From: Helicobacter_D sp964464895
Lineage (GTDB): Bacteria > Campylobacterota > Campylobacteria > Campylobacterales > Helicobacteraceae
NCBI GenBank assembly: GCA_964464895.1
Contig: CAYXGY010000007.1
Location: 1-64,000, forward strand
Reading direction: 5' to 3'
DNA length: 64,000 bases
How positions within the stretch are numbered: position 1 is the first letter of the stretch; the number at the start of each line of letters is the position of its first letter. Of the stretch, positions 43,238 to 52,933 are shown one piece after another. The notes beneath the pieces are model-generated. The model did not search any database, had not been told where the DNA came from, and saw only the letters and a program-made list of their open reading frames with translations. Both the position numbers and the translations under genes were made by a program.

Positions 43238-46200
43238 ATGCCAGTAAGTTTAAAATCCGGAAATAGATTAAGAGTTGATTTTACAAAAATCCCTCAAAAT
43301 ATTGCTGTTCCTAATTTGCTCCAATTACAAAGAAATAGTTACGATTCTTTTCTAATGGCGCAGGATAATAATGAATCGGGGATTGAAAAGGTTTTTAAAT
43401 CTATTTTCCCAATACATGATGCACAAAACAGAATCAGCCTTGAATATGCAGGTTGTGAGTATGGTAAGCCACGTTACACCGTTAGAGAGGCTATGGAGAG
43501 AGGTTTAACTTACTCAATTCCCTTAAAAATAAAAATCCGATTGGTGCTTTGGGAGAGAGATGAAAAGACAGGAGAGAAACTAGGCGTCAAGGATATTAAA
43601 GAGCAAAGCATTTTTGTGCGTGAGATTCCATTGATGACTGACCGCACGAGCTTTATTATTAATGGTGTGGAACGTGTAGTTGTGAATCAGCTGCATAGGA
43701 GTCCGGGTGTTATTTTTAAAGAAGAAGAATCCACAAGCACTTCCAATAAGTTAGTTTATACAGGGCAAATCATTCCCGATAGGGGTTCGTGGCTTTATTT
43801 TGAATATGACGCTAAAGATACATTGTTTGTGCGTGTAAATAAACGTAGAAAAGTGCCTGTTACAATATTATTCCGTGCATTGGGTTATTCGCGTCAAGAT
43901 ATTTTAAAAATGTTTTACCCTCTTTTGAATATCAAATACAAAGGTGGCAAATATTTGATTGCTTTTGACCCGGAAGAATTTGTGGGACGCGTAGAGTTTG
44001 ACATTAAAGATCCTAAGGGTAATTTGATCATTGCAGCAGGCAAACGTTTAACAGCTAAAAAAGCTAAAGCACTCAAAGAAGAAAAGCTCAATATGATTGA
44101 ATATCCGCTAGAGATTCTAATGGAACGTTATTTAGCAGAACCGATTATAGATAAGGAAACAGGGGAAATCTTATTTGATGCTTTAACCTTAATGGACGAA
44201 AGTAAGCTTAAAAAATTAGTAGAATTGAACATTAACGACTTTGTAATTGCCAATGATTTGGCGATAGGTGTAGATGCTTCTATCATTAATGCGTTTATTG
44301 CCGATGCGGAATCGCTAAAGCTTTTAAAGCAAACTGAAAAGATTGATAATGAAAATGACTTGGCAACGATTCGTATTTACAAAGTTATGCGTCCGGGCGA
44401 GCCTGTTACAAAAGAGGCGGCAAAGCAGTTTGTGCAACAATTGTTCTTTGACCCCGAACGTTATGATTTAACACGCGTTGGGCGAATGAAAATGAACCAT
44501 AAATTAGATATTGGTGTGCCTGATTATGTTACCGTGCTAACACACGAAGACATTATCAAAACCGTGCAATACTTAATCCATGTTAAGAATGGGCAAGGGC
44601 GCATTGACGATAGAGACCATTTAGGGAATCGTAGAATCCGCGCGATTGGGGAATTATTGGCAAATGAGCTACACATAGGTTTAGTTAAAATGCAAAAAGC
44701 CATTCGCGATAAACTCTCTACGATTAGCACAGGTTTAGAGGAATTAATGCCGCACGATTTGGTAAATTCCAAAATGATAACAGGTGCGGTTTTAGAATTT
44801 TTTACAGGTGGGCAACTTTCACAATTTATGGACCAAACCAATCCACTTTCTGAAGTAACACATAAAAGAAGGCTCTCTGCATTGGGTGATGGTGGTTTAG
44901 TCAAAGAACGTGCGGGATTTGAAGTGCGAGATGTGCATCCAACGCATTATGGTAGAATTTGTCCTATTGAGACGCCAGAGGGGCAAAATATTGGTTTAAT
45001 TAATACACTTTCAACTTATGCAAAAGTGAATGAACTAGGATTTATTGAGGCACCTTATCGTAAAGTGGTAGATGGTAAAGTAACCAATGAAATTGTTTAT
45101 TTGACAGCTACACAAGAAGAGGGAGCAGTGATTGCACCAGCAAGCACAATCTTGACAAGTAATCAAACCATTAAAGAAGAAATGATTGAGGTACGAAAAG
45201 ATGGCGAAATTGCCTTGATGGAATCCAAAAAAGTGGATTTGATTGACTTGAGTCCTAGAATGGTTGTTGGGGTTGCAGCAAGTCTAATTCCGTTTTTAGA
45301 GCACGATGATGCGAACCGTGCTTTAATGGGTTCTAATATGCAACGTCAAGCAGTGCCGCTTTTATGTCCAGATGCTCCATTAGTGGGCACAGGAATTGAA
45401 AAAATCGTCTCAAGAGATTCTTGGGAAGCAATCAAGGCTACGCGCGCAGGAATTGTAGAGAAAGTAGATTCTAAAAATATTTATATTTTAGGGGAAGATG
45501 AAAATGGTGCATTTATTGACCATTATTCCTTGCAAAAAAACCTCCGCACCAATCAAAATACTTCATTTTCTCAACGTCCAATCGTGAAAGCGGGAGAAGA
45601 AGTAGAAGCAGGGCAAGTGATTGTAGATGGTCCAAATATGGACCAAGGTGAGTTAGCATTGGGTAAAAACATTCGTGTGGCTTTTATGCCATGGAATGGA
45701 TATAACTTTGAAGACGCGATTGTAGTGAGTGAAAAACTGATTCGTAATGATGCCTTTACCTCTATCCATATTTACGAAAAAGAAATTGAAGCAAGAGAGT
45801 TAAAGCACGGAGTAGAGGAGATTACAAGAGATATTCCAAACATTCGCGAAGAAGATTTAGCACATCTTGACGAAAGCGGAATCGTAAAAATTGGAACTTA
45901 TGTTAGTGGTGGAATGATTTTGGTAGGGAAAGCTTCGCCTAAAGGCGAGGTCAAGCCAACCCCTGAAGAGCGTTTGTTACGAGCAATTTTTGGCGAAAAA
46001 GCAGGACATGTCGTCAATAAATCTCTTTATTGCCCTCCAAGCTTAGAGGGGACAGTGGTAGATGTTAAGATTTTTACCAAAAAGGGTTATGATAAAGATA
46101 GACGAGCCATTATCGCTTATGAGGAGGAAAAAGCCCGTTTAGATTTGGAACATCACGATAAGCTCTTAATGCTTGATAGGGAAGAATCTTTGCGTATCAG

Positions 46201-49200
46201 CTCTATTCTCTCGAAAGAAAAGCTAACAAGTGCGGCAAAAGTAGGAGATAAAGAGTATAAAAAAGGTGGAATTATTCCTAAAACTGAATTAGAGAATATT
46301 AATCGTTTTGCTGTGGGAACGCTCATTAAGAGTTACTCAAAAGAGATTCAAAACAAATATGACGCACTAAAAGCTAATTTTTTGGAACAAAAAAAGAATC
46401 TAAGCGAAGAGCACGAAGAAAAGCTTTCTATTATTGAGAAAGATGATATTTTGCCAAGTGGAGTAGTCAAACTTGTCAAAATTTATGTTGCCACAAAACG
46501 CAAGTTAAAAGTGGGCGATAAAATGGCGGGACGACACGGAAATAAAGGGATTGTTTCAAATATCGTTCCAGAAGTAGATATGCCTTACACTAAAGATGGT
46601 CGCCCGGTTGAAATCGTCTTGAATCCTCTAGGCGTGCCTAGTCGTATGAATATTGGGCAAATTTTAGAAGTGCATTTAGGGTTAGTAGGCAAGCAATTAG
46701 GCGAGCAAATTGCCGATGTCTTTGAAGAGGAAAAAGGCAAGTGGGCAAGCGAACTTAGGGCTAAAATGCAAGAAATTGCTGAAAATTCTGGAATGAAAAG
46801 CTCTAAGGCATTTTTAGAAAAATTAAGTGATGAAGAATTATTGAGTTTTGCTAGAGATTGGAGCAAGGGTGTGAAATTTGCAACTCCTGTCTTTGAAGGT
46901 GTAAATGCGCAAGAATTTGAAAAGCTTTTTAAACTTGCTAAAATTGACAACGATGGCAAAACAGAGCTTTACGATGGACGCACAGGTGAAAAAATGATGG
47001 AACGCGTCAATGTGGGTTATATGTATATGCTCAAACTTCATCATTTGGTTGATGAAAAAGTCCATGCGAGAAGCACAGGACCTTACAGTCTTGTAACACA
47101 ACAACCTGTCGGAGGTAAGGCACTCTTTGGAGGGCAAAGATTTGGTGAAATGGAAGTTTGGGCTCTTGAAGCCTATGGTGCAGCCCATACGCTTAAAGAG
47201 ATGCTCACTATTAAATCTGATGATGTAGAGGGGCGCGTGAAAGCCTATAAAGCAATTACGAGAGGTGAAGCAGTTAAAGAATCCGAGATTCCAGAAACTT
47301 TTTATGTTTTGACGAAAGAACTCCAAAGCTTAGCATTAGATGTAAATGTTTTTGCCAAAAACAAAGAGGGGATAGATGAGATTGTTACAATCAAAGAGGA
47401 CGATAGACCAAGTGATTTCAATGCGTTCCAGCTCTTGCTTGCAAGCCCAGAGAAGATTCGCAGTTGGAGTAATGGAGAAGTTAAAAAACCAGAAACCATT
47501 AATTATCGTACACTAAAACCCGAGCGAGATGGATTGTTTTGTGCCAAGATTTTTGGACCTGTAAGAGATTATGAATGCCTCTGTGGTAAATACAAAAAAA
47601 TGCGTTACAAAGGAATCGTATGCGAAAAATGCGGTGTGGAAGTAACAAGCTCTAAGGTGCGTCGCTCACGTATGGGGCATATTGAACTTGTAACACCTGT
47701 AGCACATATTTGGTATGTCAATTCTTTGCCAAGTAGAATCGGAACATTGCTTGGTGTTAAGATGAAAGATTTAGAGCGCGTATTGTATTATGAAGCCTAT
47801 ATTGTAAAAGAATCAGGCGAGGCTTATTATGACAATGAGGGAACAAAGCCTGTTGCGAAATATGATGTCTTGAATGAAGAGCAATACCAAAGCCTTTCTC
47901 AACGTTTTGAACATACAGGATTCATTGCGCAAATGGGTGGCGAAGCAGTGAAAGATTTGCTTGAGGGAATTGATTTAGTAGATTTGATTCAAGAGTTAAA
48001 AGAAGCTATCAAAGCTACAAACTCTGAAGCCAAAAAGAAAACAATCATCAAGCGTCTAAAAGTTGTAGAAAGCTTCGTAGTCTCCGGAGGGCAGAATCGT
48101 CCAGAATGGATGATGCTAACCGTGTTGCCGGTGTTACCTCCAGATTTGCGTCCATTGGTTGCTTTAGATGGTGGGAAATTCGCAGTGAGTGATGTTAATG
48201 ACCTTTACCGCCGCGTCATTAACCGCAATCAACGTTTGAAACGATTGATTGAATTAGATGCACCAGAGATTATCGTACGTAATGAAAAACGTATGCTTCA
48301 AGAATCTGTAGATGCGCTTTTTGACAATGGACGCAATGCGAATGCTGTTAAGGGTGCAAACAAACGCCCACTCAAATCATTGTCCGAAATCATTAAAGGG
48401 AAGCAGGGACGATTCCGTCAAAACCTGCTTGGAAAGCGCGTAGATTTCTCTGGACGTTCTGTTATTGTCGTAGGACCAAACTTGCGTATGGACCAATGTG
48501 GTTTGCCTAAAAATATGGCTTTAGAATTGTTTAAGCCTCATATTTTGGCGAAATTAGAAGAAAAAGGTTATGCGACAACACTGAAACAAGCTAAGAAAAT
48601 GATTGAGCAAAAAACCAATGAAGTATGGGAAAGCTTGCAAGAAATCGTTATGAATTATCCGATTATGTTGAATCGTGCGCCAACTTTGCATAAACAATCC
48701 ATTCAGGCATTCCACCCTAAATTGGTTGATGGTAAGGCGATTCAGTTACATCCATTGGTTTGTGCGGCTTTTAACGCAGATTTTGACGGAGACCAAATGG
48801 CGGTGCATGTGCCACTTTCTCAAGAGGCAATCACAGAGTGTAAGATTTTGATGTTAAGCTCTATGAATATTCTTTTGCCTGCAAGTGGTAAAGCGGTTAC
48901 CGTGCCTAGTCAAGATATGGTTTTGGGGCTTTATTATCTTTCTTTGGCGAAAGACGATTCTAAAGGCGAACACAAACTCTTCTCTAATATTGATCAAATC
49001 CATATTGCTTTGGAAGCGGGGGTAGTGGAAGTAGGTTCTAAGGTGCGCGCATTTGTAGAAGATAGAATCATTAATACAACGATTGGAAGAATGATTCTAA
49101 AATCTATTTTGCCTCCTTTTGTGCCTGTGCATTTATGGAATAAAGTTTTGAAGAAAAAAGACATTGCTACCTTGATTGATTATGTTTATAAAGAGGGTGG

Positions 49201-51883
49201 AGTAGGGATTACCGCAAGCTTTTTAGATAATCTTAAAAATCTAGGATTCAAATATGCGACCAAAGCAGGAATCTCTATTTCTGCCGATGACATTATCGTG
49301 CCAAACAATAAGAATAAAGTTATAGAGGGTGCTAAGAAAAAGGTTAAGGATATTCAAGCACAATTTGGAGCGGGCTTATTAACGGAACAAGAACGTTATA
49401 ATAAAATTATTGACGTTTGGACAGACACTAACAATGCGTTGGGAAATGAGATGATGAAGCTGATTGAAAATGACAAGGCAGGCTTCAATTCTATCTATAT
49501 GATGGCGGATTCTGGTGCGAGAGGTAGTGCAGGGCAGATTCGGCAGCTTTCTGCTATGCGGGGGCTTATGGCAAAACCTGATGGAACGATTATTGAGACA
49601 CCAATTACTTCAAACTTCAAAGAGGGGTTGAATGTGTTGGAATATTTCATCTCTACACACGGTGCGCGCAAAGGTTTGGCAGATACTGCTTTGAAAACTG
49701 CTAATGCGGGTTATTTGACAAGAAAACTAATTGATGTGAGTCAAAATGTTAAAGTTGTAGCAGATGATTGTGGTACAAATGAGGGAATTGAAATTACAGA
49801 TATTACCGTAGGAAGCGAATTAATTGAGCCCTTAGAAGAGAGAATTTTTGGACGTGTGATTGCAGAGAATATCATTGACCCAATCACCAATGAAGTACTC
49901 ATCAGTGAGGGCACGATGATTGATGAGGAAAAAGCGCGTAAAGTAAAAGAAGCGGGAGTGAAATCTGTAATTATCCGCACACCTGTTACTTGCAAAGCTG
50001 AAAAGGGCGTTTGTGCGAAGTGTTATGGGCTAAATCTTGGAGAATCCAAGATTTCTAAAATCGGTGAGGCAGTCGGCGTGGTTGCCGCACAATCTATCGG
50101 TGAGCCCGGAACACAATTGACACTAAGAACTTTCCATATTGGTGGAACAGCAAGCAGAAGTCAAGAAGAGCATCAAGTCATTGCGGATAAAGAGGGTTTT
50201 ATTCGTTACTATAATGTCAAGACTTATAAGAATCGTGAGGGCAAAACTATCGTTTCCAATAGAAGAAACGCTGCAATTTTGTTAGTAGAACCAAAGATTA
50301 AAGCTCCTTTTGAGGGAGAATTAAAAGTAGATGTAGTGCATGATGAAGTGATTGTTTCAGTTATTGGAGAGAAAGAAACTGCAAAATTTACATTAAGAAA
50401 GTCTGATGTCGCTAAACCCAATGAATTGGCTGGCGTTACAGGTAAGATTGAAGGGAAATTTTATATCCCTTATCCTAGTGGGCATTATGTGCGTGATGAG
50501 GGAAGTATTGTAGATATTATCAAGGATAGCTGGAATATTCCTAACAGAATCTCTTATGCGAGTGATTTAAAAGTGGAAGATAATGCGCCTATTACGCAAA
50601 AAATTTACGCAAGAGAAGAAGGTATCGTGAAGTATTATTACTTGCAAGGAGACCATTTAGAACGATACCGCGCACTTCAAAAGGGAGAAGAAATTACCGA
50701 AAAAGGTGTGTTTGCTGTGATTGCTGATGAATATGACCAAGAAGCCGCACGTCATTATATCGCAAGAGGTTCTATTATTGAAGTTCAAGACAATCAACAG
50801 GTGGAGAAAAATACTTTGATTGCCAAACCAAAGAGTGATGAACATATCGTCATCGCGGATTGGGATCCTTATTCTAATCCTATTATTTCTGAAGAAGCGG
50901 GAACGATTAAGTTTGAAGATATTATACCCGGACTCACCGTGTCAGAACAAACCGATGAATTGACAGGGCAAACAAGATTGGTCGTCAATGAATATATTGC
51001 AAGTGCGCACAAGCCGACACTTGTGCTATCTATGGCAAATGGTGGGTTGATTCGTTATGCGCTAGACCCTAAAACCGCTATTTTTGTCTCTGATGGTGCA
51101 AAAGTAGAAATGGCAGATATTTTGGCAAAAACGCCTAAAGCTCTTGTAAAATCAAAAGATATTACCGGAGGTTTGCCTAGAGTTTCTGAATTGTTTGAGG
51201 CAAGGAAGCCTAAAGACCCGGCGGTATTAGCAGAAATTGATGGAATCGTAAGCTATGGCAAGTCCATCCGTGGTAAAGAAAGAATTATTCTCACAGCTAA
51301 CGATGGTAGAAGCACAGAATATTTGATTGACAAATCCAAGCAGATTCTTGTGTATGAAGGGGAATTTGTCCATGCGGGTGAAGCCATTACAGAGGGCGTT
51401 GTCGCAAGTCAAGATATTTTGCGCATTGGTGGCGAAAAAGAACTTTACAAATACATTGTAAGCGAAGTGCAACAAGTCTATCGCCGACAAGGGGTAAGCA
51501 TTGCCGATAAACACATTGAAATCATTGTTTCTCAAATGTTAAGACAAGTCAAAATTTATGATAGTGGAAATACAAAATTCATTGAGGGAGACTTGGTGAG
51601 CAAGCGACATTTCAAAGAAGAAAATGCGCGTATTATTAAAATGGGTGGTATTCCAGCAATTGCTGAACCTGTTTTGCTAGGAATTACACGTGCAGCAATT
51701 GGTAGTGATTCCGTGATTTCAGCGGCATCATTCCAAGAAACCACTAAGGTGCTTACAGAGGCGAGTATTGCGGCGAAAATTGACCATTTAGAGGATTTGA
51801 AAGAAAATATCGTATTGGGTCGTATGATTCCGGTTGGAACAGGTATTTATAAAGGCAAGAGGGTGAAAATTAAAGAAAATTAA
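43238..51883 (+). CDS. rpoBC: Fused RNA polymerase beta/beta' subunit
   Basis: A single open frame of 2881 residues carries the whole beta subunit followed by beta'. Beta features: RDRTSFIINGVERVVVNQLHRSPGV-type start, the rifampicin-region GGQLSQFMDQTNPLSEVTHKRRLSALG, and RHGNKGIVSNI. The junction is near residue 1370-1390, after TKELQSLALDVNVF. Beta' begins with the ETINYRTLKPERDGLFC segment and the zinc site CLCGKYKK...CEKCG. The catalytic Mg site NADFDGDQMAVH is near residue 1845, and the trigger-loop side GEPGTQLTLRTFHIGG lies later. The ATG at 43238 has GAGG upstream. The fusion is native to Helicobacter and Wolinella, not an assembly error. Confidence 0.98.
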   Translation: MPVSLKSGNRLRVDFTKIPQNIAVPNLLQLQRNSYDSFLMAQDNNESGIEKVFKSIFPIHDAQNRISLEYAGCEYGKPRYTVREAMERGLTYSIPLKIKIRLVLWERDEKTGEKLGVKDIKEQSIFVREIPLMTDRTSFIINGVERVVVNQLHRSPGVIFKEEESTSTSNKLVYTGQIIPDRGSWLYFEYDAKDTLFVRVNKRRKVPVTILFRALGYSRQDILKMFYPLLNIKYKGGKYLIAFDPEEFVGRVEFDIKDPKGNLIIAAGKRLTAKKAKALKEEKLNMIEYPLEILMERYLAEPIIDKETGEILFDALTLMDESKLKKLVELNINDFVIANDLAIGVDASIINAFIADAESLKLLKQTEKIDNENDLATIRIYKVMRPGEPVTKEAAKQFVQQLFFDPERYDLTRVGRMKMNHKLDIGVPDYVTVLTHEDIIKTVQYLIHVKNGQGRIDDRDHLGNRRIRAIGELLANELHIGLVKMQKAIRDKLSTISTGLEELMPHDLVNSKMITGAVLEFFTGGQLSQFMDQTNPLSEVTHKRRLSALGDGGLVKERAGFEVRDVHPTHYGRICPIETPEGQNIGLINTLSTYAKVNELGFIEAPYRKVVDGKVTNEIVYLTATQEEGAVIAPASTILTSNQTIKEEMIEVRKDGEIALMESKKVDLIDLSPRMVVGVAASLIPFLEHDDANRALMGSNMQRQAVPLLCPDAPLVGTGIEKIVSRDSWEAIKATRAGIVEKVDSKNIYILGEDENGAFIDHYSLQKNLRTNQNTSFSQRPIVKAGEEVEAGQVIVDGPNMDQGELALGKNIRVAFMPWNGYNFEDAIVVSEKLIRNDAFTSIHIYEKEIEARELKHGVEEITRDIPNIREEDLAHLDESGIVKIGTYVSGGMILVGKASPKGEVKPTPEERLLRAIFGEKAGHVVNKSLYCPPSLEGTVVDVKIFTKKGYDKDRRAIIAYEEEKARLDLEHHDKLLMLDREESLRISSILSKEKLTSAAKVGDKEYKKGGIIPKTELENINRFAVGTLIKSYSKEIQNKYDALKANFLEQKKNLSEEHEEKLSIIEKDDILPSGVVKLVKIYVATKRKLKVGDKMAGRHGNKGIVSNIVPEVDMPYTKDGRPVEIVLNPLGVPSRMNIGQILEVHLGLVGKQLGEQIADVFEEEKGKWASELRAKMQEIAENSGMKSSKAFLEKLSDEELLSFARDWSKGVKFATPVFEGVNAQEFEKLFKLAKIDNDGKTELYDGRTGEKMMERVNVGYMYMLKLHHLVDEKVHARSTGPYSLVTQQPVGGKALFGGQRFGEMEVWALEAYGAAHTLKEMLTIKSDDVEGRVKAYKAITRGEAVKESEIPETFYVLTKELQSLALDVNVFAKNKEGIDEIVTIKEDDRPSDFNAFQLLLASPEKIRSWSNGEVKKPETINYRTLKPERDGLFCAKIFGPVRDYECLCGKYKKMRYKGIVCEKCGVEVTSSKVRRSRMGHIELVTPVAHIWYVNSLPSRIGTLLGVKMKDLERVLYYEAYIVKESGEAYYDNEGTKPVAKYDVLNEEQYQSLSQRFEHTGFIAQMGGEAVKDLLEGIDLVDLIQELKEAIKATNSEAKKKTIIKRLKVVESFVVSGGQNRPEWMMLTVLPVLPPDLRPLVALDGGKFAVSDVNDLYRRVINRNQRLKRLIELDAPEIIVRNEKRMLQESVDALFDNGRNANAVKGANKRPLKSLSEIIKGKQGRFRQNLLGKRVDFSGRSVIVVGPNLRMDQCGLPKNMALELFKPHILAKLEEKGYATTLKQAKKMIEQKTNEVWESLQEIVMNYPIMLNRAPTLHKQSIQAFHPKLVDGKAIQLHPLVCAAFNADFDGDQMAVHVPLSQEAITECKILMLSSMNILLPASGKAVTVPSQDMVLGLYYLSLAKDDSKGEHKLFSNIDQIHIALEAGVVEVGSKVRAFVEDRIINTTIGRMILKSILPPFVPVHLWNKVLKKKDIATLIDYVYKEGGVGITASFLDNLKNLGFKYATKAGISISADDIIVPNNKNKVIEGAKKKVKDIQAQFGAGLLTEQERYNKIIDVWTDTNNALGNEMMKLIENDKAGFNSIYMMADSGARGSAGQIRQLSAMRGLMAKPDGTIIETPITSNFKEGLNVLEYFISTHGARKGLADTALKTANAGYLTRKLIDVSQNVKVVADDCGTNEGIEITDITVGSELIEPLEERIFGRVIAENIIDPITNEVLISEGTMIDEEKARKVKEAGVKSVIIRTPVTCKAEKGVCAKCYGLNLGESKISKIGEAVGVVAAQSIGEPGTQLTLRTFHIGGTASRSQEEHQVIADKEGFIRYYNVKTYKNREGKTIVSNRRNAAILLVEPKIKAPFEGELKVDVVHDEVIVSVIGEKETAKFTLRKSDVAKPNELAGVTGKIEGKFYIPYPSGHYVRDEGSIVDIIKDSWNIPNRISYASDLKVEDNAPITQKIYAREEGIVKYYYLQGDHLERYRALQKGEEITEKGVFAVIADEYDQEAARHYIARGSIIEVQDNQQVEKNTLIAKPKSDEHIVIADWDPYSNPIISEEAGTIKFEDIIPGLTVSEQTDELTGQTRLVVNEYIASAHKPTLVLSMANGGLIRYALDPKTAIFVSDGAKVEMADILAKTPKALVKSKDITGGLPRVSELFEARKPKDPAVLAEIDGIVSYGKSIRGKERIILTANDGRSTEYLIDKSKQILVYEGEFVHAGEAITEGVVASQDILRIGGEKELYKYIVSEVQQVYRRQGVSIADKHIEIIVSQMLRQVKIYDSGNTKFIEGDLVSKRHFKEENARIIKMGGIPAIAEPVLLGITRAAIGSDSVISAASFQETTKVLTEASIAAKIDHLEDLKENIVLGRMIPVGTGIYKGKRVKIKEN

Positions 51884-51888
51884 AGGTG

Positions 51889-51913
51889 AATTAAGGTTAT
51901 TTAAACCTTAATT
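51889..51913 (+). terminator. Terminator-like hairpin after rpoBC
   Basis: AATTAAGGTT and AACCTTAATT form a perfect ten-pair stem with an ATTTA loop, five bases after the rpoBC stop. The U-run is missing (TAAGTAAG follows), so it may be partial. Confidence 0.5.
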
Positions 51914-51939
51914 TAAGTAAGAATAAAGTGTGATTTGCT

Positions 51940-51945
51940 TATAAT
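51940..51945 (+). promoter_or_regulatory. -10 box of the rpsL-rpsG-fusA operon
   Basis: Perfect TATAAT in the rpoBC-rpsL gap, 43 bases before the rpsL start, suggesting the str operon has its own promoter. Confidence 0.6.
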
Positions 51946-51988
51946 CCGCTTCATTTTCTCTATTAAATTATTTTAGGAAGGAAGACAA

Positions 51989-52381
51989 GTGCCAACTATT
52001 AATCAGTTGATTAGAAAAGAACGAAAAAAAGTTATCAAGAAATCAAAGTCTCCAGCTTTGGTAGTTTGCCCTCAAAGAAGAGGAGTTTGTACCCGTGTTT
52101 ATACAACAACGCCTAAGAAACCTAACTCTGCGTTGAGAAAAGTGGCAAAAGTCAGATTAACAAGCGGTTTTGAAGTCATTAGTTATATTCCTGGCGAAGG
52201 ACATAATCTACAAGAGCACTCTATCGTGCTTATTCGTGGTGGTAGGGTTAAAGACTTACCTGGTGTGAAATATCATATTATTCGGGGTGCGTTGGATACT
52301 GCCGGAGTGGCTAAACGCACTGTTTCACGCAGCAAATATGGGGCAAAAAAGGGTAAAACAGATGCGGGAGGTAAAAAATAA
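51989..52381 (+). CDS. rpsL: 30S ribosomal protein S12
   Basis: 130-residue decoding-centre protein starting at GTG behind TTAGGAAGGAAG. Motifs PTINQLIRKERKK, CPQRRGVCTRVYTTTPKKPNSALRK (with the Lys where streptomycin resistance changes occur) and GRVKDLPGVKYHIIRG with the second drug-related Lys are all of the wild-type form. Its stop overlaps the rpsG start by one base. Confidence 0.98.
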   Translation: MPTINQLIRKERKKVIKKSKSPALVVCPQRRGVCTRVYTTTPKKPNSALRKVAKVRLTSGFEVISYIPGEGHNLQEHSIVLIRGGRVKDLPGVKYHIIRGALDTAGVAKRTVSRSKYGAKKGKTDAGGKK

Positions 52382-52848
52382 TGAGAAGAAGAAGAGCACC
52401 ACAAAGAGAAGTATTGGGAGACCCAATCTATAATAATATTGTTGTAACAAAATTTATCAATAAAATGATGGTTGATGGTAAAAAAAGTGTTGCAGAAAAG
52501 ATTATCTATGCAACTTTCACAAAAATTGAAGAAAAAACTAAAGAAAAGGGAATTGAAACCTTTGAAAAAGCATTAGAAAAAGTTAAGCCTTTGGTTGAAG
52601 TGAGAAGCAGACGTGTAGGGGGAGCGACTTATCAAGTTCCCGTAGAGGTTCGTCCTACAAGACAGCAATCTTTATCCATTCGCTGGTTATTGGATTCTGC
52701 GAGAAAAAGAAATGAGCGCACAATGATTGATAGATTGGCAAATGAGCTCATTGATGCTGCCAATGAACGTGGTGCAGCATTTAAGAAAAAAGAAGATGTG
52801 CATAAAATGGCGGAAGCAAACAAAGCTTTTGCACACTATCGCTGGTAA
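52381..52848 (+). CDS. rpsG: 30S ribosomal protein S7
   Basis: 155-residue primary assembly protein of the 30S head. Starts MRRRRAPQREVLGDPIYN, with the family motif KVKPLVEVRSRRVGGATYQVP and C-terminal KKKEDVHKMAEANKAFAHYRW. Translationally coupled to rpsL through TAATG. Confidence 0.98.
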   Translation: MRRRRAPQREVLGDPIYNNIVVTKFINKMMVDGKKSVAEKIIYATFTKIEEKTKEKGIETFEKALEKVKPLVEVRSRRVGGATYQVPVEVRPTRQQSLSIRWLLDSARKRNERTMIDRLANELIDAANERGAAFKKKEDVHKMAEANKAFAHYRW

Positions 52849-52933
52849 TCATTATGTTTTTAAGGAATTTTCTCAATTCCTTAAAACTCTACAAAATCTC
52901 AAATCTTAAATTATCTTTGCATAAGGATTAAAA

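Noticed and set aside
46838..47326. Long minus-strand open frames inside rpoBC, fusA and ribosomal genes
   Set aside because: All are antisense shadows of highly conserved genes.
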